DNA of 64,000 nucleotides from Fratercula arctica (taxonomy: Eukaryota; Chordata; Aves; Charadriiformes; Alcidae): the NCBI GenBank assembly GCA_947846985.1, contig CANTUZ010000003.1:54384096-54448095 (forward strand). Direction: 5' to 3'. A program made the translations under genes and the position numbers. Of this stretch, positions 38,701 through 49,074 are shown piece by piece. The notes beneath the pieces were generated by a model that worked only from the letters and a program-made list of their open reading frames with translations, ran no database searches and was not told where the DNA came from. Positions within the stretch are counted from its first letter, which is position 1, and each line of letters begins with the position of its first letter.

Positions 38701-41700
38701 TGAGCTTTCTCGGCCATCCAAAAGCACCCAGTCGACAGGTGACTGCAGCACAATATCTTGTCCCGCCTTGCACCGGGGAGGCTCGTCGTATTCTTCTTCA
38801 TTAAAAAAATAGAGAATATCAGTTAGTTATCAGGGGAAGCTGAGTTGACTATTCATATAGAACATATTTTTTCTCGGTTAAGGTATTGATTCACCACTGT
38901 GCAACTTCCTGGAAGATAGGATATGTTCAGTAATGCATATTTTGTTAAGCAAAATAGTATCCACTTAAATTTTAGTTAACTGTGCCATGTCTTCAGGAAG
39001 TAACTGCTACATTAGAAGCATGCGGCATAGGAAGTCTCTCTATGTGCATGGATGTTTCACTAATGCAACAGGATTGTTAGCATCAGTGTGGTTTTTTAAT
39101 CTGAACCAAGGAAAATGGATTTAAATATGAATTACATACATATTCAGATGGCAGGTACTGCACACCTTTTTAGCACTCTGCATAACTTAATACTCTTTTA
39201 GTCTCTTTTTATAATACATCAGTACAGGAGTGAAAGATTTATTTAACATAAGCTGGCATCCTGGTGCAGCAATGCACAGTAACATAATGATTAAAAATAA
39301 TCAGAGACGACCACTGATTTTAAGTGCCTAATTTAAGACACTCAAAGCTTGTTTTTCAGACTATTTAGGATTTGTAGCATTTTGCTATATGCAAAGTACA
39401 ATTCCTTTTGATTAAAATTGTGAATACTAAGTACTTTTGCCAATCCGATCAACCCTGGGGGTATTTAAAAGACGTGTAGACGTGGTGCTGAGGGACATGG
39501 TTTAGTGGTGGACTTGGCGATGTTAGGTTAATGGTTGGACTTGATCTTAAGGGTCTTTTCCAACCTAAATATGAGAAAAAACTTCTTTACGGTGAGGGTG
39601 ACAGAGCACCAGAACAGGCTGCCCAGGGAGGTTGTGGAGTCCCCTTCTCTGGAGACTTTCAAGACCCACCTGGATGCAGTCCTGAGTGATGTGCTCTAGG
39701 CAATCCTGCTTTAGCAGGGGAGTTGGACTAGATGACCTCTAGAGGTCTCTTCCAACTCTGAATTCCATGATTCCGTAAATGATTCTATGATTCTATGTTA
39801 AGTGACATGGCCTGTGAGAAGTGGTTTATGTCATTTGCTCTGCAACCTTCAGGCAGCGCCGGGAAGAGAGAAGGATAAAATCTAGTTCTACAAGTCAGCA
39901 TTTGACTGTGTTAGCCACAAGATCGCATCTTTCTGCAGTTCCCTGCCCAAGCTTCATTCCTTCGCTGGGCGTGAGATGTCCGGCCCCCTGAAATGCCAAG
40001 GTGCTTTCTGCTCTTCCACCTCTGTAAAGGATTCCCTGTAAAGGATATCAATGTTAAGCTCAGAAAAGCAGCCACTGAACACGAGGCTGTAACTTCACTC
40101 AGTGTGGGCAGAGCTGCACAAGGGAAGAAAAGGCGCTTCCCCAGCGGTGCAGGGATTCTCCCTTGCTTGTGCTCTGCTCTGGTTTCAAGAACTCGCTCGA
40201 AGGCACGGAGCTCATCGGAACAATGGGATAATTTTTTATCACTGACTAAATGGCAAACTTTGTATTTCTTGTTTTTCTCAATTGTAGGTAAGGCATAGAA
40301 AACTTCAAGGCAAATGCCTTACACTAGGGAAACGTACAAATAACTGAAAACAAGGTCTAACAATATAAAGTACAAAACAGTTCTTGCTCATCCAGCAGGC
40401 ACAGGAAGCTTTGCCTAATTTGTATACACTCAGTTTTCAAAACCAACTATGTTTAAAAAGCACCATTTAGGTGCAAAAAAACCCAACCCAAACCTCATTG
40501 TTAATAAACACCATCATTATGGTGCCAGGGCAACTTTTCTTTGGTATATATGAGTTACCTACAGCCTTCACATGGTCATTAACTTCACCGACCACTGTCA
40601 AAAAGAGATCGACCTGGGTCTGAAACAGCACAGCCCATTCTTCCACTTCTACCTTGCAGAGAGGTTTCATGTCACCTGTCTAGTTTAAATGACTCAATCA
40701 ATGCCCCGCAGAGGCAGAGAGATGCCCCACTTCTCCTGGGCCCTAAGCAATACGGGTATTCTTTTCCTGGACTAACTTTAGACTCCAGCAGCCTGCGCTG
40801 CAATGGCAGGACCACTTCACGTTGGACCAGGTCACAGAAATTCATGTCAGCTCTTTGCTAAAGATGAGTGAGGGACCACACTCAGGCCTCTGGTCCCAAA
40901 GGATGGAGGCACCACGCCTTTGCTTGGAAGCCACCAGAACATCTTCAGAAAGGTAAATCGATGGCAAATCAGCTCCTCTTTCACTCTAGTAAAGAAAAAA
41001 AATGGCCTGAGAGAGACATCTGGTATGGGAGGAGACAGCCTGTGGAGCTACAGAGAAGTTTTAAGCAATGGAATACTTTATCCTTGGCGAGTGAAAGACC
41101 TCCAAATCTGGGGAACACATGCTTCTAAGAAGTCAGCATAAAAAAGCAAGGAGGCATAATCAGGAACCACTTACAACCACTGCTCATGGGAGTAAAGGAC
41201 TATCAGCCACAGGTTAGCAGAAAAATCAAGCTCTGTTAACTTCTGTTTCTAACTTTTCTTTAGCTTGAATGTAAAAAAGCAATATGAAACTGATATACCA
41301 GATGAACGCTCTGAGATGCTGGCTGCTTTCCAGAAAAGGGTCTGCAACTTTACAAGCATCACTTTTTTCTTAGGTGGGGGGGGGGGACAGGACAGGCTTA
41401 ATTTATTCTGCTTCCTCCATCCTTTATATAGACTTGGCCTGCTGATAATGAAGATGCCAGCGGGTTGTCTGAATGGAGGCTTTGTTATAAAAGGTTATTT
41501 CACTGCTAATTCCTGAATGTCTTTGATATCAGTTTACCTTAGTGTTGAATCCTCCCATTGCTCGCCACTAGTGAGTAGCACAGAGGGAAAGTCAGACATT
41601 TCTGGTGAGGCACTCAAGTCCTCTTTCTTTCTACACCAAATATTTAAAAATTTGCCTAACAAAGGCAAAGCCAACTGCCTCTTCTTTCAGTGTAGGCACA

Positions 41701-44700
41701 AGGGGTTTCATTGTTAACACAGCACAAACTGCCTGGAAGCGCAAAGTAAATCCACAGCCAAACCAGCACAAACTGGGTGTAAAGTGAAGGACTGGGATTT
41801 ACACTGATATGTTCGGTCTCAAAAACTCATCCCACCACTGACTGTTCTGGAAATACACAGAGATACATCTGATCTGAAGAATACAGATCTGTCATTAATT
41901 GCTCCCAGAATTAAATAGGAAATTGGGGTTTGTTTACTGAAGATCCTTAACAGAAATGAAACCACAACACCCTGGAGATCCCTGTATACTAATGCTCAGA
42001 AATATTTTGGAATTATGAGGACACCGTGTTTATGGATAAATGTTGGTTCAGGATTATCAAAAAGAAAACAGCAGAAGACTCAACACCCCAGTACTCTAAA
42101 AAAAAGCCAAACCCAACAGGTAAAACATGATCCCCTCACAAAAGAAAACCTCAAAATCCAAAGCTCTTTCCTAAATTTCCTAAATTCAATCGTGGGGTGA
42201 TACCAGGCAAAACAGATGTGTCTTCATCATCCTGTGATGATGCGCTGTTGTCCAGGTTATTTTTCAATGTAGTCCAAGAATGCAGTGCAAGAATAACATC
42301 AGACAGCAAAATAATTCAATCTTAACTTTATCTCGCCTGGTCTGTGTCACGGCTGACAGATGTTTGAATAAAAGTTCATTCTCCTTCGTGGCTCTGCTTC
42401 AGCTCCAGTGTAATTGCATTAAGAAGTCATAATCCCCTGTTTCCAATACCACCATCACCCACAAGACAGACTGTTAAGTAAACCCAACAGGACACAAAGC
42501 AATTTGCAGATTAGGAACTGAAATTGCCTTGCAAGCCCAGCGCTGACAGTCATGAAAGCTACCTAAAAGGCAAGGCATTCAAGAATTCAAGGAATTCCAG
42601 ATTTCTAATAGGCTGAGTATCATTTGAACAGTAGTATTATTTATATTGTGCCATAACTGCACTCCACATTAGGGCCAGATTTTAATGGAATTAAGGCAGT
42701 TCAAAATTATGAAGGATATTCGAAGATATTTTCCAAGGTTTTCAAAGAAGCCTAATTCTCATGAATTTGATGCAAAATCTAGTCTTAAACCTTCTATCTT
42801 GCAAATAGTACTGTGGATCTAATACTTCCCCCACTGAAAATGTCAAAATCATACCTTGGGTTTTTCTGGCATCTTAAGATCATCTTTACTGCCACAAGTT
42901 CCTCCCTGTAGCTCTCTAGTTTACCTGTCCACGCACTTGGCAAAAAATACTTAAGCATCGTAACTCCTGTAAAAATTGTTCTCTCTTATCTCCAGGGGAT
43001 TCCCGCTGGCATTCTCATAAAACAGGCAGGACTGGACAGAGGATCAAGGCTGGGGTCTCCCCTGCCAAGGGAGCAGTAATAGCAGGCGCCATCTGGACAC
43101 ACTGCTTTCATTCACACCACCACTAGGTTTTCTTCACGTTGCGTGCAGTGGCTAATTTACTTCAGTTGAGATATGTCGCTAAAGAAGATGAAGAAGAGGA
43201 CATTCAGGAAAGTAGAAGGAAGGTAATGAAATTAAGACAAAATGAATTAAGATGCAACTGTTTTAACAACAGGAGGTGGGGGAGCGCAAGGAAGTTCTTT
43301 GGATCAGATGCTAGGAAACAGATTCCAAATTTAGAAATCCAGACTTGTTTTCATCCACAGCTTTTTGCTCTGGGTTATGTTGTTCTAAAACACACTCCAG
43401 GGCTGAACAAACTGATGCTTTTTGATATGGCCCAGACTCCAGCTGCAGTGATATGGAGTCTCCATGCTGCTTCTGGACTACCTGTGAGACATCCTTCTCT
43501 TCTTCAGCCTAGCTCCCGAGTTCTTAGGCAGGGAAAACTCTAAATGCACTGAACGAGGTGGTGCTTAGGTGGTAACACTTGGGCAGGATCCCCCAGAAGA
43601 AGGAAGGGCACGTGCTTGCCCTCGAGCTACTGCACCAGGTTCTGGCGTGGCTGGCACTCGCCGTTCGCTCTCTCCGGGATGCCCAGCACCCGCAGCTCCC
43701 CCGGGCAACCGGACCCTGCAGCCGGGACCCCTCTGGTCCCCGGGGGGGTGAGGGTCCCCTGAACACGCTCACCCCACCGCCCGGCTCCCAGCCCCCGCCC
43801 GGCTCCCACCGCCTCGGCAGAGGCAGAGGTGCGAGGGCCGGGCTGTCCCAGCCGGCACCCCCGCGGAGCCCCCGCACCCCCGGGGAACGCCTGCGCCGCC
43901 TCTCCCGGCTCGGGGAGTGGGGGTCCTGCCCGGACCTCCTCGTCCTTCCCCACCGCGGAGGCGATGCCTCACGACCCGAGCGCCCGTTCCCGGCGTCGGG
44001 GCAGGGGCACGGAGGGTTTACCCCCCCCCCTCCCCGGCCCGCTCCCCCGCGGCGCCGGGCGGCAAATGGCGGCGGCGCCGCGGCGGCGAACGGGCCCGAC
44101 CGCCGGCCCTGCCCGCCCCCGCTGCCGCCATTTCCCTCCCGCCGCGGGGCCGCCGCTCCCCGGTCCCGGCGCGGCCCCGGCCGGTGCTGCCCTCCCCGCG
44201 CGAAGCCACCTTGGGCCACCACGACGCCCGCGGCGCCTCTTACCCGGCGGCGGGGCCAGTCCGGCGGGCCGGCGGCTGTAGGTGCTGTAGCCGCGGTGCG
44301 GGGCGAAGCGGCAGACGGGGCGGCCGCGGTGGGTGCAGTTGAAGAGGTAGCAGCCCAGCTCAACACCCCCCCCCGCCGCCGCCGCTGCCGCCGCCGCCCG
44401 CGGCCGGCCGGGCCCCTGCACCACGGCCAGCGTGCAGCGCGGCTCGGCGCAGCAGGCGTCCAGGCACTGCCGCCAGCCCGCCACGCCGGCGGGGGCCCGC
44501 AGGAAGGTGGCGCCGGCCGCGATGGAGTCCTTGGTGCGGATGATGGAGTCGGGCCTGGCGGAGAAGCTGCTGCTGCCGCCGCACCGCTCCCCCCCGCCGC
44601 CGCCGCCGCCCGCCACCGCCGGCGGCCCCGGCTCCTCCTGCTGCAGCTGCCGGCGAAACTCCTCCAGCAGCGACTCCACGCCCGAGATCTGCGAGCGCAG

Positions 44701-44787
44701 GTCGGCCAGCGGCGCCGCGCACCGCCCGCCCGGCAGCACGGCCCGCCCGCCCAGCGCCGCCAGCAGCACCAGCACCAGCGCCGCCAT
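23561..44787 (-). CDS. LRP11: LRP11, low-density lipoprotein receptor-related protein 11 (complete coding span, 7 exons)
   Basis: The seven joined exons give 1443 bases, 480 residues plus stop, close to the ~500-residue human protein. Order along the protein: signal peptide (about 1-16, core LVLVLLAAL); coiled segment with [21 protein letters not shown] domain about 82-171; PKD domain about 190-282; LDL-receptor class A module 284-322; stalk 325-429; membrane helix about 431-450; cytoplasmic tail 452-480 ending NGMYL. It is a type I plasma-membrane protein whose ligand and pathway are not well established. All splice phases agree: phase 1 at every junction except exon 2-3, which is phase 0. 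The start is the first ATG of the open frame, in a gcc-ATG-g context, directly before the hydrophobic core. The tail and membrane segment match human almost exactly, and PCMT1 is the expected neighbour. Oddities are glycine/alanine runs in exon 1 and a tandem acceptor at exon 2. Confidence 0.96.
23993..24094 (-). CDS. LRP11: LRP11 exon 6: juxtamembrane stalk
   Basis: This 102-base phase 1-1 exon encodes [16 protein letters not shown] through GGGRPVPET plus one base. It matches the human segment with DSSSSGK and the ending PAPETG in position and phase. The acceptor is ctttgtacAG and the donor is ACAG|GTAAGA. Confidence 0.92.
26714..26830 (+). mobile_element. CR1 LINE 3' end fragment
   Basis: The run from ggatgcactcctgtccaacc through ggacTAGATGATCTCCAGAGG to the tail attccgtgattctgt follows the CR1 3' UTR consensus in sense orientation. 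It is severely 5' truncated, as usual for CR1. Confidence 0.9.
28377..28750 (-). mobile_element. CR1 LINE 3' end (antisense copy)
   Basis: Read on the minus strand this copy ends in the CR1 tail. On the + strand it starts agaatcatagaatacattgg, followed by the typical ggaaggaacct and catctagtccaacccccctgc blocks and the reverse of the end of ORF2. It is about 375 bases long. Confidence 0.95.
30618..30830 (-). CDS. LRP11: LRP11 exon 5: extracellular stalk
   Basis: This 213-base phase 1-1 exon (acceptor ttaacgcAG, donor CCAG|GTAAGA) encodes [14 protein letters not shown] through ISGFVP. It aligns with the human stalk start LGLDRK-VTH and is otherwise rich in S, T, N, Q and E, with little conservation. 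Potential N-glycosylation sequons include NFS and NQS. Confidence 0.92.
30831..31583 (-). other. LRP11: LRP11 intron 4
   Basis: This intron of about 750 bases lies between the LDLa and stalk exons. Nothing further was recognised. Confidence 0.8.
31584..31709 (-). CDS. LRP11: LRP11 exon 4: LDL-receptor class A module
   Basis: This 126-base symmetric (phase 1-1) exon encodes one whole LDLa module. The calcium-binding acidic signature [16 protein letters not shown] is intact. Eight cysteines are present (284, 288, 295, 299, 300, 307, 313, 322), two more than the canonical six; the extra pair is shared with human LRP11. The acceptor is cccaacAG and the donor GTAAGT. Confidence 0.96.
31710..33816 (-). 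other. LRP11: LRP11 intron 3
   Basis: This 2.1-kb intron has no recognised repeat or exon. Small ORFs here show no similarity that I know. Confidence 0.8.
33817..33958 (-). CDS. LRP11: LRP11 exon 3: second half of PKD domain
   Basis: The acceptor ttcttttatcAG precedes GTACCACAG and the donor is GTAG|GTGAGA. It encodes 47 residues, [15 protein letters not shown] through [11 protein letters not shown], with the PKD signature [21 protein letters not shown]. Exon length is 142 bases, entering in phase 0 and leaving in phase 1. Confidence 0.95.
35255..35948 (-). mobile_element. CR1 LINE, ORF2 C-terminus plus 3' UTR
   Basis: The minus strand encodes the end of the CR1 reverse-transcriptase ORF, including [20 protein letters not shown] and [20 protein letters not shown], followed by the 3' UTR and a tail of repeated CTATGATT. 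At nearly 700 bases it is the longest of the younger-looking CR1 copies here. It lies in intron 2 in the same orientation as LRP11. Confidence 0.95.
38305..38480 (+). mobile_element. CR1 LINE 3' fragment, older subfamily
   Basis: The stretch with cctccccagggacatgg, ctagaccatctcatctaggc and gatctttcgagatcccttcc matches the CR1 3' end in sense orientation. The ATCTCATCTAGGCTCCC variant suggests a different subfamily from the other copies. Confidence 0.85.
38635..38795 (-). CDS. LRP11: LRP11 exon 2: first half of PKD domain
   Basis: The 161-base exon encodes residues from E182/E183 through VEMK (235), including [27 protein letters not shown] and LLQGD, which are the PKD-fold strands. The donor is ATGAAG|GTAC. 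The acceptor is a tandem AAGAAG, so an alternative start at 38792 would drop one glutamate. The human counterpart has the same layout with KAGQDVVL. Confidence 0.94.
39450..39797 (+). mobile_element. CR1 LINE 3' end, split by a second CR1
   Basis: The outer copy has gacgtgtagacgtggtgctg and ggtcttttccaacctaaat, stopping at about 39570. Its expected tail, aatgattctatgattctatg, resumes at about 39778. The intervening 208 bases are a different CR1. Confidence 0.85.
39571..39777 (+). mobile_element. CR1 LINE 3' end nested in another CR1
   Basis: This copy contains acttctttacggtgagggtg, ccagggaggttgtggagtcc, ggactagatgacctctagagg and a terminal ccatgattccgt, all CR1 3' end hallmarks. It sits inside the tail of the older outer copy in the same orientation. 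Confidence 0.88.
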
Positions 44788-45050
44788 GGCCCCAGGCGGC
44801 GGCGGCGGCGCGCAGGCGGGAGGGGCGGCGGGAGCGGCTCCCCCCGCCGGCACCCACGAGGGCGGCGCGGCGGCGCTCAGCACCCGCCGCCCTGAACAGC
44901 TCCGCCGGGCGGGGCCGGGGCGGCCACGCCCCCCCGGCTGGCCACGCCCCCCCCCCCCGCCCTCCACCCCGCGGGCCGAGCCCCCCGGGCCAGGGGGGCA
45001 GATTTCCTCCGGGCCGGACCTTCCCAGCCCCTAAAAGAAGCGGTTTTCTC
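43560..45050. promoter_or_regulatory. LRP11: CpG island with LRP11 promoter and first exon
   Basis: This is by far the densest CpG and GC stretch in the window, falling off sharply on both sides. It includes exon 1, the start of intron 1 and about 250 bases upstream of the ATG. Sp1-type GC boxes (gggcggggcc at 44907-44916, then ggggcgg) lie about 120 bases upstream of the ATG. No TATA box was recognised, as is usual for CpG-island promoters with dispersed starts. The exact transcription start cannot be read. Confidence 0.85.
44244..44787 (-). CDS. LRP11: LRP11 exon 1: signal peptide and MANSC domain
   Basis: This exon encodes residues 1-181 plus one base and ends at donor CCGG|GTAAGA. It contains the signal peptide, the [11 protein letters not shown] helix, a polyglycine run (60-66) and the MANSC domain with cysteines at 108, 112, 113, 118, 146, 151 and 159, including the hallmark GCYLFNC. 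An eight-alanine run (131-138) followed by glycines interrupts the domain between its cysteine clusters. The exon is extremely GC-rich and lies entirely within the CpG island. Confidence 0.95.
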
Positions 45051-48000
45051 TGAAAAAAGTCGTCTAAATGCACCTCGATCCCTTGGGAAACGCGTCACGG
45101 AAACTTCCGCGCACGTCGTTTAGCCACTTGCGCAAGCCACCGGGTGTAAATACTTGTTTACAAATAAGGGAGTCCGCGCAGCGAGGTGGCACCTACGGAT
45201 CATTGGGGTAAGTGGCCACTGGAAACGCTGGTGGTTTCTAAAGTACATCAGTTGTGTGAACATGAGGAAACAAACAAAAAAACCCCCAAAACTGGGGAGG
45301 GCTCCATGCCAGCTGTAGTGTTTCTACTCAGAAATTAAAAAAAAAAAAAAAAAGCCCAATAGTCAAAAATGTAACGAGCAAAGCTGTGACTTCTTCGGTT
45401 TTAGCAAAAAAATTCCAGATGGGCCCTTAACCACCCAAGATGGTGGTGAAGAACTGCTCATGCAAGTTTTTGAGGTAAAGGCTAAATGAGTTTTAGAGAA
45501 ATGCTCCACGTTAAAAAAATATCGGCTTTATATCTGTCACAACTTTTGTTTTAATTTTCTTATGGAATTAAGGCTGATTCTGCGACACAAATTAAGAACA
45601 GTATGACTTCCCTGAAAATCAGCAAGCCCCAGAACATCTGCCTCATTATTTTATCGTCAGATGGATGGAACCTGGAAGCACTGGAATGGCACACTGAGAA
45701 CTGTCTAATGACGTTAGGAAAGATAAACATGGCAGTGAGTGTGTAGAGCTGGTGATGGGCTTTGCAGTGCATACAAAGGGGTGGTGCATGTATTTTTTTT
45801 CTTTAGTAACGAGAGGTCTGGTGGTAATTCTGTGTTTTCATATTGGCTTGTTTCATTCTTGCAAGCCCCTTCAAGTATAGGCTCCTACGTTTCTTGAGTT
45901 AGTGGAAAAGTTTTAATAGCTGCATCAAAAAATGATCATTATGGCAGGATATTTTGAATATCCTTCATATTTTTGCAGTTGTTTTAGGCCATGTTCCCAG
46001 CATAACTCAGAATTGCCTCCAAAACAAATCTACTTTAACGTTCTGCCATCATAGGCCCATAGGTGTTGCCTAGGAAATTTGCATGCAGCTTACAGTTTGG
46101 ATTATGATTTTACCTCTTCCTCCCCCAAATCACTGTAGTTCAGTGATTCTTTGAAGCAGTTGGCCCATCAGCAGTGAAGCTTCTGAAAATTGCTTTTCTC
46201 TGGCTGTGTGCTCTGTGGGTTCTCTAAATTCCTAGAATTACGTTTTTGAGACTGTCCATTTCCTACAAATTGAGTTGATGCAGTCAAAGGTTATAGGAGG
46301 ATGGAGCACCTGGAATGATACAATCCTCATTTCCTTTGAAAATCAGGCTGAACTGCCATGATTCTATTGTTTGGGAAAATTTTGGAGAGGTAATCAACCT
46401 ATTCATAACAGAGATACTGACTGTGAAGCACTGATTTGCCAGCAGTGACACTAGTTTGCTACTGCTCTGCCATTGTACCCTCTCATACTACTTGTGCTGC
46501 CAGAATGTAAAAAATAAATAAAGCTCGTACCACCATTATGGCAGTTGAAGTTGACAGAGGGAGCAAATACACCAGGTCAACACGTCCTCATAGTCACCAA
46601 AGATTTGGGGCTCCTCTTCTTGGGCAGAGGGTCCCAGTTCTGGAGCAGCACACAGCCAGTGTTGATTAGCGGTGGCCCATTTACAGGGCACAGAGGGTTG
46701 CTCATGCCACCATTCTTGGTCTGTCCAGTTCTACCAGAAAGGTGGCCCCTGGTTGTCAGTGGTGGTGACAGCACCTCTGGAGAGGCAGGTTGTTCTTGCA
46801 GAAAACACTGAGAAAAATGTTGACTTTCTGTTGCTTTATGATGAGGAAGTCGTGGTTGGAAGGTGTCCCCAGGGAGAGCAGACTCTCTTCAGGTGGGGTG
46901 TGAGAGGTAAAGAAGGGTATGGCTAAAGAGAGGTAACTGTGCTGCTGGTTTGCTTCAGTGGCACTTCTGCCTGTTTGATGGTTAGTAGATGTCAGAGTGT
47001 TTTGCTGAGTTGGGATAAGGATGACATACTTTTACATTTGTGCTTGGAAGTGTTGAGGCCATCCTCAGTTTAACTTCTTGACCAAGAACGTGTAAGTGCA
47101 GCAGATTTTATTTTTTTTTTTATTGATGCTGGAGCAGAACTTGGCTTGTTGCCGAGTTTTCTTGGCTCAGAACACTTGGCCAAGTATCTCATGTTACTTT
47201 GGCCTTGTGAGAAAGATGGCATTCGTAGTCATGCTGCGCTTTTTTCAGAAGGTGGCAGCAGCTTATTACTTATATAAAATAGATTGCTGCTAAATGTTAA
47301 TGTCTGCCTAAGTGTAAATAAATACTTATAGTTAATGTCGCATTTCTTTACTAGTTCATTGTTGTGAGTGCCTTAGGTTTTCTTTAGGTTGTGGAGTTGC
47401 AAATCTAAATTAATATTTAGTTTATAGCAATACTTAAAATACTTTATTCCCGCCTATCATCAAAGTGAAATTTTGGGATAGGTTGATTTTCAAGCAGCAG
47501 GCATTAGAGATTCATAAAGATATTTGTCAGGCCTTAGTTCTTTTTCCCTTTTCAAAGGACACACACGTGTACCACAGTTTATTGTCCAAAATATGCACTT
47601 CATAAGACATGGGACAGTTAAAGAGACTGCTAGCTTTCTTTTCCAAAGCTGGTGATTAGACAACATGGATATTCTTTACACCTAAACAATACCTGGCAGA
47701 ATAATACAGGGTTTCAGAATTCATGAATATTCATGTTTCCAACCATCTGTTTCTTAGTTTCAATCTCTATTCATATTCAAAATCCATAAATCCCTGAAAC
47801 TATGGGAGTAAGATATGAGTGCATCTGCTTTTCTCTTCCTTTAGATATATTTTTCCCAAAGTAAGAGAAGAACAGGGATAAAAAAATCTGGCGACAGAAA
47901 GATAATGGAGTAGGATGGAAAGAAATGGAGAAGGTAGGAAGGGAGCAGGAAGAAAAGTCAAAGTTAATCCAGGCTTCCCCATCTGAAGTGTTTTCCTCTG

Positions 48001-48245
48001 GACTCGTGTTCTTGTTTCTGTTGGAATATGTCCTCAGAAAAAGAAGTATGTCTTCCTTTTCACTTGATATCTTCCAGATGCTCTGCAAACAGTAAACACA
48101 TCATGCAAATGTTATCTGCAGAAAATGTGTCATCGGCATGATGGTGTCATTAAACACATTTTCTCCGCTCCAGCTTTCTCGTGAGAATCTGTCGAGAAAA
48201 CACCCATGATAGGTATAAATCAGCTCGGACGCGGGAGTGGACCGT

Positions 48246-48258
48246 TGATTGACAGCTG
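48246..48258 (+). promoter_or_regulatory. PBX-MEIS composite site overlapping an E-box
   Basis: TGATTGACAG (48246-48255) is an exact match to the published PBX-MEIS composite decamer. It overlaps the E-box CAGCTG (48253-48258). It lies within an unusually CpG-retaining part of otherwise AT-rich sequence. Function is inferred from motif only. Confidence 0.45.
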
Positions 48259-49064
48259 AGTTTAAGCAATTTGCCCACGAATGAATTGAAGTGATAACCT
48301 TTTCTTTGCAGCTTGAAGATTCAGGTTTCTGACCGTGAGAGTGAGAGCCGAGGCGTTTGGCAGAAATTACAGAGGGTCGAGTGGTAAATGCTAGCAATGG
48401 CAGCGGAGTTGTTGCAGGTCTATAACTCAGCTTTTGTGGTTTGCCATTTTTTAATATTTCCCTGCCCTCCCAAGCAAAATCATGCAATGCTATGGTGCTG
48501 GTGTTATGAAAACAGCAGGAGGAATCATTTTTCAAACTCCTAAATGAAAAATGTAATGTAATCATGAAAATGGTTCGTATCACATTGATTATATGTACGT
48601 CCCACCGTGATGCAAGTTAAAAAGGTACGACCAGTTACAGCTTGAGATGGTTTTAGCCCAAGTATGGTAAACAGTTTTCCGTGCCTTCTTTAAGAAGAGA
48701 AAAATAGCCAAGCGCAATCTTGGCAGTGTGTGTGAGTGCATATAATTTTGCTTGTATTTCTACTGCTATATTAAATATCAGTGTACAAAAAGTGGAATAT
48801 CATGAAGAAACCCCTCTGCTTTCTGTATGCCTGACTATAATTGTGCCTAACACAAACCCAGTATTTTACTAAAACAGGGAAGGAGACGGAGAATGAAAAA
48901 AAGGCGTGAGCTTGTTTTTTAGAGACCCTTTCCCACTAGCAGCAGTGGTAAGGATCAGGCTAAGAAAGAGACATCAGGTGATTACTTTAACATTGCGTTC
49001 ATACGTGCCGTGATTGCTTCTCTGCCCAGATACTGCATAATTGACTGCACGGCATTAGCCAGGC

Positions 49065-49074
49065 ACCACGTGGT
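49065..49074. promoter_or_regulatory. Palindromic CACGTG E-box (ACCACGTGGT)
   Basis: This is a perfect ten-base palindrome centred on CACGTG, the site type bound by USF, MYC and CLOCK-family bHLH factors. It is a motif match only. Confidence 0.3.

Larger units (their letters stand above)
38796..44243 (-). other. LRP11: LRP11 intron 1
   Basis: This 5.4-kb intron carries a nested pair of CR1 copies (39450-39797). The proximal part lies within the CpG island. No other exon was seen. Confidence 0.85.

Noticed and set aside
43579..44895. 438-codon + strand open frame antisense to LRP11 exon 1
   Set aside because: It is the shadow of a CpG island with almost no A/T-rich stop codons. It is proline, arginine and glycine-rich, and the opposite strand encodes the recognised LRP11 exon.
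44788..44967. In-frame N-terminal extension of LRP11 by 60 residues
   Set aside because: The codon at the far end is GTG, not ATG, and the added residues are low-complexity G/P/A. The ATG at 44787 has a good context and starts a proper signal peptide.
46545..46926. Overlapping ORFs that could be a processed pseudogene
   Set aside because: No family recognised, no poly(A) remnant and no target duplication seen.
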